Counted from the first letter of the stretch, positions 11,350 through 22,817 are shown. The stretch is 64,000 nt of DNA from Brassica napus (GCF_020379485.1 NC_063444.1:5342652-5406651), one strand, 5' to 3'. Program-made: numbers and translations. Notes: generated by a model not told the origin, from the letters alone.

Positions 11350-12089
11350 GTTTTTTTCACAACAAACCATTAACTTTAATATGTGGTGACAAGATAGAGC
11401 ATTGTGAAATGTGTGAAACATATTCTCAAGGTTTCAAGTATACCGACTTTAAGTACTGCAGCATTGATGTTAAGTGTGCCATGCTTTCTGAATCTATCAT
11501 CCATGAAAGTCATCCATGCACCTTGTACTACATTACCAACACGTATATAAAATGCGCTTCTTGCAATGAAGGGGGCTGTCGATCGTTTAGTTGCGATGAC
11601 TGCAGCTTTGGACTACATGAAAGATGTGCTGTTTTGCCAAAAACAATACAACACTGGTATGATGAACATCTTATATTTTTATGTTACAACAAAAACAAGA
11701 GAGGAGGAGAATATTGGTGTGATATATGCGAGGAACAAATAGATACCATGATCTGGTTCTACACATGTGATAGTTGCTGTGTCACGTTCCATACTGAATG
11801 TGTTCTCGGCGACTTTTCACGTTTTATGCCGGGACGGATAGTCACACATAGAAATTGGAGGATCAAAGCGATGCAAACCAGTCCGGGTTTCTTACCACGT
11901 TGTTACATTTGTCATACTCAACGCGCAGTTCCCTTTGTTTTAAACTTATGTAATCCCCAAAATAATGTTTTCATCTGTTCTTTAGAATGTTTAGTCAGAA
12001 CTAGGCTAGGCAGAACCTCATTTCGTGAAGTTGTGTATTTTATTTTATATAGATTTGTATTAAATTCATATCTACGAAACAATGAATAA
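11350..12089 (+). pseudogene. DC1-domain gene, 3' fragment
   Basis: This is a copy of the last third of the DC1 gene at 17014-19014, from about residue 428 to its stop; the stretch compared by eye is identical. An ATG at 11409 opens a 226-residue frame containing the last DC1 modules (CEMCETYS onward). The fragment has no promoter of its own and is joined at its 5' side to the flank of OST5-like copy A, so it is a by-product of the tandem duplication. A truncated protein is possible but not supported. A GT microsatellite follows at about 12094-12106. Confidence 0.85.
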
Positions 12090-12303
12090 ATACTGTGTGT
12101 GTGTGTGTTTTTTTGATAGATTTTTTTTTCGTGAAGCCATTTCTTACCCAACGGCCTTTCAAAGTAATCTTGGGCTTACTGAACTGAATCGACTCGTGTG
12201 TGTGTAAAAGAATCATTCATCATCATCAGTCAAAGAAACACTAATGGTAACTCTAGATCCGTCCAAATGTTCTCCATACTAAATTGATCTCTTCTTCACT
12301 TAG

Positions 12304-13194
12304 GATCTCCGTTTTTGTTGTTCCGGCGAGAAGGCGGCGAGTCTGATTGCGGTGGCGATGTAGCCGACTTTATCGGTGTTCACACTGACGATTGGCCTCG
12401 TCATTACCGCTTTCTTCTTCATGTAAGCTAAACTCGATCCGATCGGAACCCCAACTGATGTTATATTTGCTTGATTGGTATCAGCTTGTGGCGTTCTCAG
12501 TCCTGGATCTCTCTCCTCTTGTAACGTGTTCATTGTATTTAAAGCTTGATCAGCATTGCTATTTGCTTATATATATATAGTGTTTGGTAACAATGCATTC
12601 TCATGGAGTTGATGAATTATGTTGTGACTTATTTATTTAACTTTTGAACATGTGTGAGTTCTATATCCTGTCATGATGTATCGAAGTAAAGACTCTGGCA
12701 TGTCAGTTACTGAATCAGTACTTTGTAGGTTCACAGAATGTAAAATGATCGGTTTACTACTAGACAGTTGGATTGTGTAATTCTCGTTTTTAAGCAATGA
12801 GTTTCAACCTCTAAGATGGACACGTGCCCTTTATATTAATTTTTTCCTTGGAGTCCGGTGGTCATATTGGACTCTTATTCACAGTTCTGGTATAGATTGA
12901 AGAAGTTATCAAAGTGTTGTATTTGTTATTTCTTTCTTTCTAACTTGCATGTTACACAACATTATTGATGCAGCTATGAAGCTACATCATCTAGGAAAAA
13001 CTGTAGCCTCAAGGTTTGATCTCGCGACTGCGGCAGTAGCATCTGTTTTCTTGGTATGGTTTCTTTCTTCGTCCTCTGAACTTTGTAATAGTTGTCTTAA
13101 ACGCAATTTCGTGTGGTGAAATCAGTTTCTCTGGGTTAAATTGCAGGGATTTGGATCGCTGTTTTTGCTACTTGCTAGTGGTGTTTATGTCTGA
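12304..13194 (+). pseudogene. OST5/TMEM258-like gene, copy B
   Basis: Three exons can be followed: 12304-12422, 12974-13053 and 13147-13194, all with GT...AG borders. Exon 1 encodes the first hydrophobic helix (TLSVFTLTIGLVITAFFF), exon 2 begins with the conserved YEATSSRK turn, and exon 3 is the C-terminal helix GFGSLFLLLASGVYV. Copy B has a 6-bp insertion in exon 1 that creates a TAG stop just before the first helix. Like the other copies, its exon 2 is one base out of frame with exon 3. The gene upstream is the DC1 fragment. Intron 1 is uninterrupted and serves as the empty-site reference for insertions in copies A and C. Confidence 0.75.
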
Positions 13195-13355
13195 TCCTTC
13201 GTCCTCAATACTATTCCCAACTAGACAGAACTAGTTTCAATGAACAAAGATAGAACGCGATGAGACGATGACGATGGTAGGGCACTGTCAGGGAGATGGA
13301 TTCACGGACCAACACGTGCTCTCTTCAGCTGCGTTATACAAAAAAAAAACTATTA

Positions 13356-14939
13356 GGGGCCTGTTTGTTTCTCCATCTGGATGGGTCATCTGGATGAAGA
13401 TGAGAGTTTTGTTTGTTTATGCACTAAAAGTGCAACTCATTCAGATGGATCATCCGGATGACTTTTGGAAATTTAGTCTTAATTTTAAAGTTCATTCAGC
13501 TGAACCAATTTGGATCATTTGAATGGAGATGGTTCATTCAAAATGGTATAATGTCTATTATATTCCTAATGTAATTCACAAATTACAAACCTAAACATAA
13601 TATCATTTTTGTCACAAACGAAAACTAACAAAACTACAAAAACACTTTTTCCCTGCTAAAAACTATTTTTTCACGCCAAAACCCCAAAACGCATTTTCCC
13701 GCTAAAATTGCAAAAAAATATTTTCCCGTCAAAATTGCAAAAACGTGTTTTTCCGCAAAAACCGAAAACATGTTTTCATGCCAAAATCACAAAAAAATGT
13801 TTTCACGCTAACACCCCAAAATACATTTTTCCGTCAAAACACAAAAAACACGTTTTCCCGCCAAAGTCGCAAACCGTGTTTTCCCTCCAAAATTTCAAAA
13901 ACGTGTTTTCCAGCCAAAACCAAAAAATGTGTTTTCCCGCCAAAACCAAAAAACGTGTTTCGCCAAAACCGAAAAATTTGTATTTTTCCGCCAAAACCGA
14001 AAAATCTCGTTTTCCCGCGAAAACTGTAAAAATGTGTTCCCGCCAAAACCGCAAAAACGCGTTTTCCCGCCAAAACCGCAAAAACGAGTTTTTCCGCCAA
14101 AACCGCAAACGCGTTTTCCCGCCAAAACCGCAAACGCGTTTTCCCGTCAAAACAACAAAAACGCGTTTTTCCGCCAAAACAGCAAAAACGCGTTTTCCCG
14201 CCAAAACCGCAAAAACGCGTTTTCCCGCCAAAACCACAAAAGCATGTTTTTTGCCAAAATCGCAAAAAATGTGTTTTCCTCCAAAAACGCAAAAAATGCA
14301 TTTCCCGCCAAAAACGTGTTTTCCTGACTAAACCGCAAAAACGCGTTTTCCCGCCAAAATCGCAAAAATGCGTTTTCCCGCCAAAATCGCAAAAACGTGG
14401 TTCCCTCCAAAACCGCAAAAACGTGTTTTCTCGCCAAAAACGTGTTTTCCCGTCAAAACCGCAAAAACATGTTTTCTCGCCAAAACCAAAAATTTGTATT
14501 TTCCCGCCAAAACCGAAAATATCGTTTTCCCGCCAGAACCGAAAAATCTTGTTTTCAGCCAAAGCATAAAAAAATGTGTTTTCTCGCTAAAACCGAAAAA
14601 GCTTGTTTTCCCGCCCAAACTGCAAAAAGAAAACTCGTTAATTTTGAAATAATTCTAATGTTAATATGTTTAACTAAATAATTAAATGTAATATAGTTAA
14701 AATTAATATTAAACATATGATTAAATCAACACAAGGATATTTTGGTAATTTCTTTACTAAACTCATTTGAATGGAAATGAAAATAAAGAAACAAACATAA
14801 GATCCATTTAGATGATTCATCTAGATGAGCTATGTTAATGGACAAACAAACAATCAAAAAAATCTGAATGGATCATTTGAATAGATCATACAAAAGAATC
14901 ATTTGGATGGAGATGACAAATGATGAAACAAACAGCCCC
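13356..14939. mobile_element. Non-autonomous TIR element with TA target duplication
   Basis: The ends GGGGCCTGTTTGTTTC and (inverted) GGGGCTGTTTGTTTC form terminal inverted repeats. TA lies on both sides (13354-13355 and 14940-14941), and the uninterrupted site CTATTAGTTCG is present in copies A (about 11020) and C (about 22975). There is no transposase gene. The TA duplication suggests the Tc1/mariner-Stowaway group; PIF/Harbinger is an alternative because its target can be TTA. The interior is mostly the minisatellite described separately. Confidence 0.85.
13615..14630 (+). repeat. 27-bp minisatellite carrying many E2F-type TTTCCCGCC sites
   Basis: A degenerate 27-bp unit, GTTTTCCCGCCAAAACCGCA plus AAAACGC, is repeated for about 1 kb. 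At least ten units hold a perfect TTTCCCGCC, the E2F/DP consensus, and many others differ by one base. Long open frames exist in several frames on both strands only because the unit length is a multiple of three and has few stop triplets. They are not treated as genes. Confidence 0.85.
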
Positions 14940-14941
14940 TA

Positions 14942-15109
14942 GTTCGAGAAAAAACGGAAGAAATAAAAAGGGAGAGTTATTTGCAAATATACTCTCTTGT
15001 TTCACGAAAAGAATATTGATGCCAAGTTAATCGGAAAATAAAAGAAGAAAGAATCGTTTAGGTTTGAGTCGTTTGAATCTATTTTCTTAAAACAAACTAC
15101 TAAATTATA
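14942..15109 (+). other. Remaining downstream flank of OST5-like copy B
   Basis: The duplicated flank resumes after the TIR element (GTTCGAGAAAAAACGG) and continues to about 15109, where it stops matching copies A and C. Confidence 0.7.
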
Positions 15110-16360
15110 TTTTCTTAAAAAGTAATAATACATAGAATAAATTTGTTAAGGCAGTAATTAAGAATTAATACCTTAATAATGAACTTAACTACTGGCTATA
15201 TCAATAAATCATCAAACTGGCTGGCTGTACATGATTCGCGAATTAATAAATTAGTGAAGTAAGTATATATATTATATATAAATTTTATAAATATAAATAA
15301 AAAGTAAAAATATCAAATTAATTTTTATTTGATAAATATCTTTTATAGTTTTATTTGTTTTTGCATATATGTATCAAAAGAAAATTTAGATTAAAAAGAA
15401 TGTTCCGAGTGAACAAAGGTAGTATCATGAGGTTTAGCAACACATGAGTGTAACCTGTTATTTCCTCTCCATCCAGAGAAGATAGATTGTTCCTTGAGTG
15501 ATCAGTTTCCTTAGTAGCATACAAGAGCGCTCTCCTGCTGGAGAAAGAGGAGCCAAGCGATCCATTTGCTTTCAAATTTGCTTAGTTAACATTAATGTAT
15601 TGACAAAAAAATAACAGTATTTTTTTTATTCATATTATGAATGATATATTTTATATTCCATCATAGCATATTTGAAAACAAAAATCTGCTGAAACATAAC
15701 ATTGATTGAATTCATTTTCAAAATTGATCAAACCATCTGAAAAGCACTCAAAGCAAAAATAAAGTTTTACAGTCGTATTAGCACCATTATAGGACTTCAT
15801 ATATCCGCGCAAAAGTATCTCAATTTAAGGATTTAAGATCGTAGGTGAACTAAATCTAAGATTTTATATAGCTGCGGAAAAATATTATAAAAAATACTGT
15901 TTTCCAGTCGTCGATTTAGCATATGCCAAACCTTGAAGTAAAAAACCATTAGCACCATCATAAAACTTTATATAGCCGCCTAAAAGTATCTCAATGTAAA
16001 GATCTTAGATATGGGTAAACTAAATTAAAAAAAATATATTTATCGCTCTTAATAGATGAAATATTATGTATAATGAAATGAACTATAAAAAGTTTTTTCT
16101 ATCATAACCAATTACTTACTTTCATAGCCAAGTAAAACGAACATTAAAAAAAAGTCAATGTAGCCATTAGCGTTTTCATATAATTTTTAAAAATGATGAG
16201 ATAATATTTGTCTAATAATAATTAAAAATAAATAATTAAATCTAATGTTATTTTTGTTGATGATAAAATTATATTTTCAATAACTTCATTACCATTTTAA
16301 AATATTTTTATATTATTTTATTTATTCCCGCGCCCGCTCGTAGGGCGGGTTACACCCTAG
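15110..16360 (+). mobile_element. Helitron-derived AT-rich sequence with a recognisable 3' end
   Basis: The stretch ends at 16357-16360 in CTAG followed by T, preceded by a GC-rich hairpin (CGCCC and GGGCG arms, about 16331-16348). This is the standard Helitron 3' terminus in an otherwise AT-rich region. The 5' TC terminus was not found with confidence, so the left limit is only where homology to the duplicated flank ends. Two diverged direct repeats (about 15779-15840 and 15950-16010, both starting TTAGCACCAT) lie inside. No coding capacity was seen apart from a LINE scrap. Confidence 0.5.
15384..15575 (-). pseudogene. LINE C-terminal remnant (tentative)
   Basis: Read on the minus strand, one frame contains ITQGTIYLLWMERK, which resembles the region after the zinc-finger reverse-transcriptase domain of plant L1 LINEs. 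Stops follow immediately. It is a short, decayed fragment. Confidence 0.35.
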
Positions 16361-17013
16361 TTATGCCAAGAAACTCGGGAGATTTATATAAGGAAAACAT
16401 ATATGTTTCACCTCGCTCTAAAATTGGAGTATCTCATGATTTATATCATCCTTAACTTGTGGCGATGCTTCATTCCCAAGTTATTCGTCCAGGACCCCTC
16501 CACATCCCCCGAACTTACTAGTTCCGTAGACCCTCCTAATCTCAATTTAATACATTATACTTTGATCTAGTTTATTCGTTATCACAGCTCTTACTTCAGC
16601 TGAATTATGGTATCACTCTTTGATTTATCAATGCAGTCCATCAATGTAAGAGGTTATGTTTTCTTAGGTAAGGGATCGTAATGATTTTAATGGTTTTTTT
16701 TTGTCAAAGACTTAGTTTAGGGTAACAGAAAATCACGTTTTAATTTTCTTTAGTCTATCCCAGCACAAAATAGTTTCATAAAATTATATGTAAACCAATC
16801 GAAAAAGTGTTTTCCTATCCAATAAAGCAAAGGATCGCTTATGTTCGAGGAAATAACAATGCATGCGTTTAGGATATGTTCTTTTCTTGTTATTTGCTTA
16901 TGATCAAAAACCTTTTACTTGTTGCATAATATTAGAATATTTAATGTATAAGCTAAGTTGCTGTATATATACACTAATCAACGTGCTCGATATTATTACA
17001 ATCATTCACCACA
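16361..17013 (+). promoter_or_regulatory. Upstream region of the first DC1 gene
   Basis: This stretch is duplicated with moderate divergence ahead of the second DC1 gene (31496-32126), which shows that promoter and gene were copied together. A TATA-like TGTATATATACAC lies at 16962-16974, about 40-50 bp before the start region. The corresponding box of the second gene is at 32063-32075. Confidence 0.55.
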
Positions 17014-19014
17014 GTGATTAGAATAAAATTACCAACTCACAAACACTCTTTGTATCCTTCGCCATGGGTTAACCTTTGTGATGGTTGCGGTTGGACAGGT
17101 GGTTATCGCAAAGACGGTTATCGTTGCTATGAGTGTAGATGTTTTTTTCACAAAGAATGTGCAGAGGCATCCTCAGATATCCACCAACCATCTCATCCTG
17201 AACACCCTCTCTCTCTGATGTTGGAATGGCCCGAAGTGAAACGCTGTAAGTTATGTGGAGAAAAATTGTTTTATATGTTTTACCATTGCTCTATATGTGA
17301 TTTCGTTGTTGATACGGCGTGTGCCAAAAATCCACCACCAAATGTTATTGAATTTCCCAAAGCCCATGAACACTCGCTTGTTATCGCGAAGGATCTTTCT
17401 GATTTCAAATGTGGTTTTTGTGGAGAGGAAGATCATCTTAGGTATCGTTACAGATGTTATCTATGTATATTGGAATTCGAAATCAGGTGTTCTATGCTTT
17501 CTTTAGAGATAGACTACCCTTATCACCCTAAACATCCCCTTAAGTTCCTCACTAAAGAAGAACAACATTTCTCCCATGGGAAATGTCGTATATGTGGAAA
17601 AGAATTAAGATGGAAATTTTATCATTGTTCAATCTGTAAATTTAGTGTGGATGTTGATTGTGTGAGGGATCCTTCACCGCTTGCAATCTTATTTCCTAAG
17701 GCTCATGAACATCAACTCAGCCTTACACCAAGGAAAATATCTTTTGACTGTGATGCTTGTGGGATGGCGGGTGATCGGAGTCCTTATTCATGCCAACAAT
17801 GTTATTTCATGATTCATCAAAGCTGTATTGACTTACCGGAGATCATCAACGTCAACCGTCACGAGCATCGTCTTTCTAGACGTCTTCATCTAAGTCTTGG
17901 GAGTTGGGTATGCAGATTTTGTCACAAAAACGTTGACTGGTCTTATGGGGCATATTCTTGCTCGATTTGTCCTAATTATGTCATTCATTCTAAATGTGCA
18001 ATACGATCTGATGTATGGGACAAGTTAGAGCTGAAAGGGATACCAGAAGAACCTGGAGATATCGAACCATTTAAGGTAATAGATGAAAACTTGATATGTC
18101 ATTTTAGTCACAAGGAACATTATTTACAATTCAACGAGGAAGGTATCATATCCGGTGGAAGCATTCGTTGTGAAGCATGTGTCTTACCTATATATTCTCA
18201 AGCATTCTATAGCTGCGTGCAATGCAATTTCATTCTCCATAAAACACGCGCTAATCTTTCTAGAAAGAAACGACATTTTTTTCACAACAAACCATTAACT
18301 TTAATATGTGGTGACAAGATAGAGCATTGTGAAATGTGTGAAACATATTCTCAAGGTTTCAAGTATACCGACTTTAAGTACTGCAGCATTGATGTTAAGT
18401 GTGCCATGCTTTCTGAATCTATCATCCATGAAAGTCATCCATGCACCTTGTACTACATTACCAACACGTATATAAAATGCGCTTCTTGCAATGAAGGGGG
18501 CTGTCGATCGTTTAGTTGCGATGACTGCAGCTTTGGACTACATGAAAGATGTGCTGTTTTGCCAAAAACAATACAACACTGGTATGATGAACATCTTATA
18601 TTTTTATGTTACAACAAAAACAAGAGAGGAGGAGAATATTGGTGTGATATATGCGAGGAACAAATAGATACCATGATCTGGTTCTACACATGTGATAGTT
18701 GCTGTGTCACGTTCCATACTGAATGTGTTCTCGGCGACTTTTCACGTTTTATGCCGGGACGGATAGTCACACATAGAAATTGGAGGATCAAAGCGATGCA
18801 AACCAGTCCGGGTTTCTTACCACGTTGTTACATTTGTCATACTCAACGCGCAGTTCCCTTTGTTTTAAACTTATGTAATCCCCAAAATAATGTTTTCATC
18901 TGTTCTTTAGAATGTTTAGTCAGAACTAGGCTAGGCAGAACCTCATTTCGTGAAGTTGTGTATTTTATTTTATATAGATTTGTATTAAATTCATATCTAC
19001 GAAACAATGAATAA
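17014..19014 (+). CDS. DC1-domain (Cys/His-rich C1) protein, copy C; start codon is GTG
   Basis: This is a single-exon gene for a 666-residue protein made of about ten DC1 modules, each built on an H-x-H / C-x2-C / C-x2-C / H-x-C zinc pattern (for example HKHSLYPSPWVNLCDGC at the N-terminus). DC1 proteins are a large plant-only family related to C1 zinc domains; some members respond to stress, and the biochemical role is mostly unknown. Where the sister gene at 32127 has ATG, this copy has GTG at 17014, so translation may start at a later Met (around 17218, MLEWPEVKRC) or fail. A module Cys near residue 412 is Arg here (KTRANLS, versus KTCANLS in the sister). No internal stop occurs. It is either a weakened gene or a young pseudogene. 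The last 226 residues are duplicated at 11409-12089. Confidence 0.8.
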   Translation: MIRIKLPTHKHSLYPSPWVNLCDGCGWTGGYRKDGYRCYECRCFFHKECAEASSDIHQPSHPEHPLSLMLEWPEVKRCKLCGEKLFYMFYHCSICDFVVDTACAKNPPPNVIEFPKAHEHSLVIAKDLSDFKCGFCGEEDHLRYRYRCYLCILEFEIRCSMLSLEIDYPYHPKHPLKFLTKEEQHFSHGKCRICGKELRWKFYHCSICKFSVDVDCVRDPSPLAILFPKAHEHQLSLTPRKISFDCDACGMAGDRSPYSCQQCYFMIHQSCIDLPEIINVNRHEHRLSRRLHLSLGSWVCRFCHKNVDWSYGAYSCSICPNYVIHSKCAIRSDVWDKLELKGIPEEPGDIEPFKVIDENLICHFSHKEHYLQFNEEGIISGGSIRCEACVLPIYSQAFYSCVQCNFILHKTRANLSRKKRHFFHNKPLTLICGDKIEHCEMCETYSQGFKYTDFKYCSIDVKCAMLSESIIHESHPCTLYYITNTYIKCASCNEGGCRSFSCDDCSFGLHERCAVLPKTIQHWYDEHLIFLCYNKNKRGGEYWCDICEEQIDTMIWFYTCDSCCVTFHTECVLGDFSRFMPGRIVTHRNWRIKAMQTSPGFLPRCYICHTQRAVPFVLNLCNPQNNVFICSLECLVRTRLGRTSFREVVYFILYRFVLNSYLRNNE

Positions 19015-19304
19015 ATACTGTGTGTGTGTGTGTTTTTTTGATAGATTTTTTTTTCGTGAAGCCATTTCTTACCCAACGGCCTTTCAAAGTAATCTTGGGC
19101 TTACTGAACTGAATCGACTCGTGTGTGTGTAAAAGAATCATTCATCATCATCAGTCAAAGAAACACTGCTTCAAAATCGGTTTCTGTGGTTCCTCAGATC
19201 GAAGCGAAGCATAACGGAGATATATCTCTAGCTCCCAAAAAAAAGTGGTAACTCTAGATCCGTCCAAATGTTCTCCATACTGAATTGATCTCTTCTTCAC
19301 TTAG

Positions 19305-22300
19305 GATCTCCGTTTTTGTTGTTCCGGCGAGAAGGCGGCGAAACCGATTGCGGTGGCGACTTTATCGGTGTTCACACTGACGATTGGCCTCGTCATTACC
19401 GCTTTCTTCTTCATGTAAGCTAAACTCGATCCGATCGGAACCCCAACTGATGTTATATTTGCTTGATTGGTATCAGCTTGTGGCGTTCTCAGTCCTGGAT
19501 CTCTCTCCTCTTGTAACGTGTTCATTGTATTTAAAGCTTGATCAGCATTGCTATTTGCTTATATCCTACTATATAAAAGCTACTAATTTTGAGGCTTCTT
19601 AGGAGTGCCACATAGGACAAAATATTCCCCACCAATCAAACTGCCACGTCATCGCAAATGTTTAGATGATGGTTCTCGAACTATCCAAACCTATCAAAAT
19701 AGTCAGTCCATTGTATAACTTATAGCTTCCTTTTCTTTAGTCTACTCGCCTCAGACGTCTCCAGTGACTCCAAATCTGTTCGTCTACCCAACTTCACCGG
19801 TGTAACTCCTACGACTACAACAATGGCACTTCAATGCTCCATTATAACTCATCAAGTGAAGACTCTTTGTACCTCTCCACATCCCTCCTCTCAATCTCTT
19901 GCCCAGTTCCTTAAATTTGATTTGTCACAAAAAGTCAGTGCATCAGATAGTTTTTAAAATTCAAATAATACTAGGTGTTTTTCTGTACCATGTGCAATGA
20001 TAATTTTTTTAAAGTTAAATTATATTTAAAATGAAATTTATTAGTATTATATATTTTATTATTTATGACTAAAATTTAATATAAAGTTGATTATTTTTGA
20101 GACTATAATGTTTGCTATTGTGATAAATACCTTTTTACAGTACTCTGTTTGTATCTTTTTTTTATCAGTCATCTTCCTGTTCTTTTTTTCTTTTTGGTAA
20201 AATGATAAAAAAAGAATGAAGCTAAAATTAATCTTTTTGTTCTTGATCATTCACGTTATCTTCAAAGTTAATAACATGGCCAACGTAAATGATCGACGTT
20301 GAGATTTCAACTTTTTCTGATTTTTACTATTCTAATGTTTCAATATAATTTGAATATTCTCTTTGTTTTATAATATAATGGTTTAAAAGTATTTTTGTTT
20401 CACTATATAAATTGTTTTTATATTTCAATGTAACTTTATATTTATTGGATATTATGTGACCAATTAAATTATGTAAATTACTGTGTAATTGATTAAATTT
20501 ATATATTAAATGACAGTTTTCTAAAGTAATAACTTTTAAATATTACATATTTTAATTAAAATTGATTACATTTTGAAACAGATAGAGTAATCTATAAACT
20601 AACTCTATATAGATATGAGGACAAAATTGTAAAGTGGTCTCATCTTGAATTTCTCTCATTTTGTGCATTCCTAATTGGGAGGAGATAATCAACATCTAAT
20701 TTTATGTTACTCTTAGTATATTAGAAATAGTCGAACCGTGAACCAATTAAAAATGATATAAGAAAGGCATAAAGATGTATTTCCAGTTATCACAAATATA
20801 GAATCAATTGACAACAATTTAATTATGTCCAGCGTAGGACAACATAGAAGAGTTTTCATACCTTCTAATATTATAATATCTCATTATATTATTGGTTAAA
20901 CCAGTTTTCTCTAGCACAAATACTCACTCTATTCTTAGAGTTTAAGCTTTTCTATCTGATGATATTAGTAGTTTGATCCAAAAAAAAAAAACGACTGAAC
21001 TGTACATTATAATTGGAGAAGGAAAACAAACAAAAATCAACCGAAGACTTTTAAGGTATATGAAACAAAAATTGAAAATATCAATTCTCTGCAATTAAAT
21101 AGTAATGCAATAAAATTGTAAAAATACAAAAAAAAAATACACAGAAAGAAAGATTTAGTAAAATAAAATCATTATATAATTTTCATAATTGATAGTGCTC
21201 AGCTACATTAAAAAGTCTAAATTTACAATATACACAGTTTTATTTACATCTTGAAACCTATTATCTAATTAAAATGATTCTAAAAAAAGTGCCAGCACGA
21301 AGAGTTAAAAAATATACTATAAAATATAATACATAACGTTAAAAATATATTATCAATAATCACTATAAAATCATGTTAGTAGTAACAAAATGAAATGACA
21401 ACACATTTATTAAAACCATAGAACGACACGCAATAAGGTGTTATTAAATATACGAATTACAAATTAAATATGCTCAACGCAAACACACATAAAAGTGAGA
21501 CATCATATTTGAATATATTTAAATAAATAATTTTAAATATATTATATTCTACATAATTTTAAAATTACTTTAAAAAAACTAAATTATTAAAAAATAATAT
21601 ACAAATAAAACTAAAGCAATATTTTGTAACGTCAAAATAATAAATGAATAAAAAATATAGTATGCTAATAAAACAGATTTTAAATTTTAAAGACTTCTAA
21701 TTCATGTAATATTACAAAATTCAAAATTTGTTTATTACAATTAATATTTTTATTAGATATATTAAAATAATATTCTAGATCGATATTGAATTGTCAGTTT
21801 TCAACTATTACACTTAAAAAAATATTATTAAGTACGCTTTTTTTTTTTGAAAATGAGGTTTTATATTTTAAGTAGGTTATTGGAGTATTTTTTCTTTTCG
21901 TAAATTTATTCGAGATGAGATTCGGATCTTTTAAACTAAGATAATTTGTGTTCTATACATAATTATATTTTTTTTACATAACTCTAAAATCTCGGACTTG
22001 ATTCTTCATATTTTATTAGTTAATTGTGTTACATATAATAGAAATATTTAATTCAAACTAAAAATATAAAAAAAAATCAAATTAAAAAATTAGTTATATA
22101 TAATTTAATATATAAAAATTCACATATAAATAAAAATGATAAATGTAACAAATTTAAATATATTATCTGCGCGTAGCGCGGAAAAAGGATCTAGTATATA
22201 TAGTGTTTGGTAACAATGCATTCTCATGGAGTTGATGAATTATGTTGTGACTTATTTATTTAACTTTTGAACATGTGTGAGTTCTATATCCTGTCATGAT

Positions 22301-22817
22301 GTATCGAAGTAAAGACTCTGGCATGTCAGTTACTGAATCAGTACTTTGTAGGTTCACAGAATGTAAAATGATCGGTTTACTACTAGACAGTTGGATTGTG
22401 TAATTCTCGTTTTTAAGCAATGAGTTTCAACCTCTAAGATGGACACGTGCCCTTTATATTAATTTTTTCCTTGGAGTCCGGTGGTCATATTGGACTCTTA
22501 TTCACAGTTCTGGTATAGATTGAAGAAGTTATCAAAGTGTTGTATTTGTTATTTCTTTCTTTCTAACTTGCATGTTACACAACATTATTGATGCAGCTAT
22601 GAAGCTACATCATCTAGGAAAAACTGTAGCCTCAAGGTTTGAGCTCGCGACTGCGGCAGTAGCATCTGTTTTCTTGGTATGGTTTCTTTCTTCGTCCTCT
22701 GAACTTTGTAATAGTTGTCTTAAACGCAATTTCGTGTGGTGAAATCAGTTTCTCTGGGTTAAATTGCAGGGATTTGGATCGCTGTTTTTGCTACTTGCTA
22801 GTGGTGTTTATGTCTGA
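19305..22817 (+). pseudogene. OST5/TMEM258-like gene, copy C, with a Helitron in intron 1
   Basis: Exons are 19305-19414, 22597-22676 and 22770-22817. Exon 1 encodes EKAAKPIAVAT followed by the first membrane helix, without the stop seen in copy B. Exon 2 starts with YEATSSRK and exon 3 encodes the C-terminal helix ending ASGVYV. The family (OST5 in yeast, TMEM258 in animals) is a small ER membrane subunit of the enzyme that transfers glycans to Asn. The second exon is 80 bases, one too many for frames 1 and 3 to join, so the conserved halves are out of phase. A 2.6-kb Helitron fills intron 1. The true start codon is unclear: an upstream exon ending near 19245 may contribute, and the frame before exon 1 meets a stop at the AG acceptor. 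Confidence 0.7.
19564..22194 (+). mobile_element. Non-autonomous Helitron, 2631 bp
   Basis: It starts TCCTACTATATAAAAGC and ends CTAG with a GCGC hairpin (CTGCGCGTAGCGCGG, about 22168-22182). It lies exactly between A (19563) and T (22195). Removing it gives the run GCTTATATATATATAGTG found unbroken at 12565 in copy B and at about 10228 in copy A, so the insertion is base-precise with no target duplication, as expected for a Helitron. The interior is AT-rich. No Rep, helicase or RPA sequence was seen and no clear gene; a short stretch near 19735-19900 is less AT-rich and could be captured DNA. Confidence 0.92.

Noticed and set aside
12300..12533. Minus-strand 77-residue frame with a sister at 19301-19525
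   Set aside because: It is antisense to exon 1 and the splice donor of the OST5-like gene; the sense strand shows the known family and splice sites.
13615..14630. Regular repeats that resemble a CRISPR array
   Set aside because: The units are contiguous and degenerate without spacers, and this is a plant nuclear genome.
13708..14681. Long open frames on both strands with repeated KTRFPAKTA-like or RFWRENAFLR-like peptides
   Set aside because: They are translations of a 27-bp minisatellite, which stays open in several frames because its length is a multiple of three.
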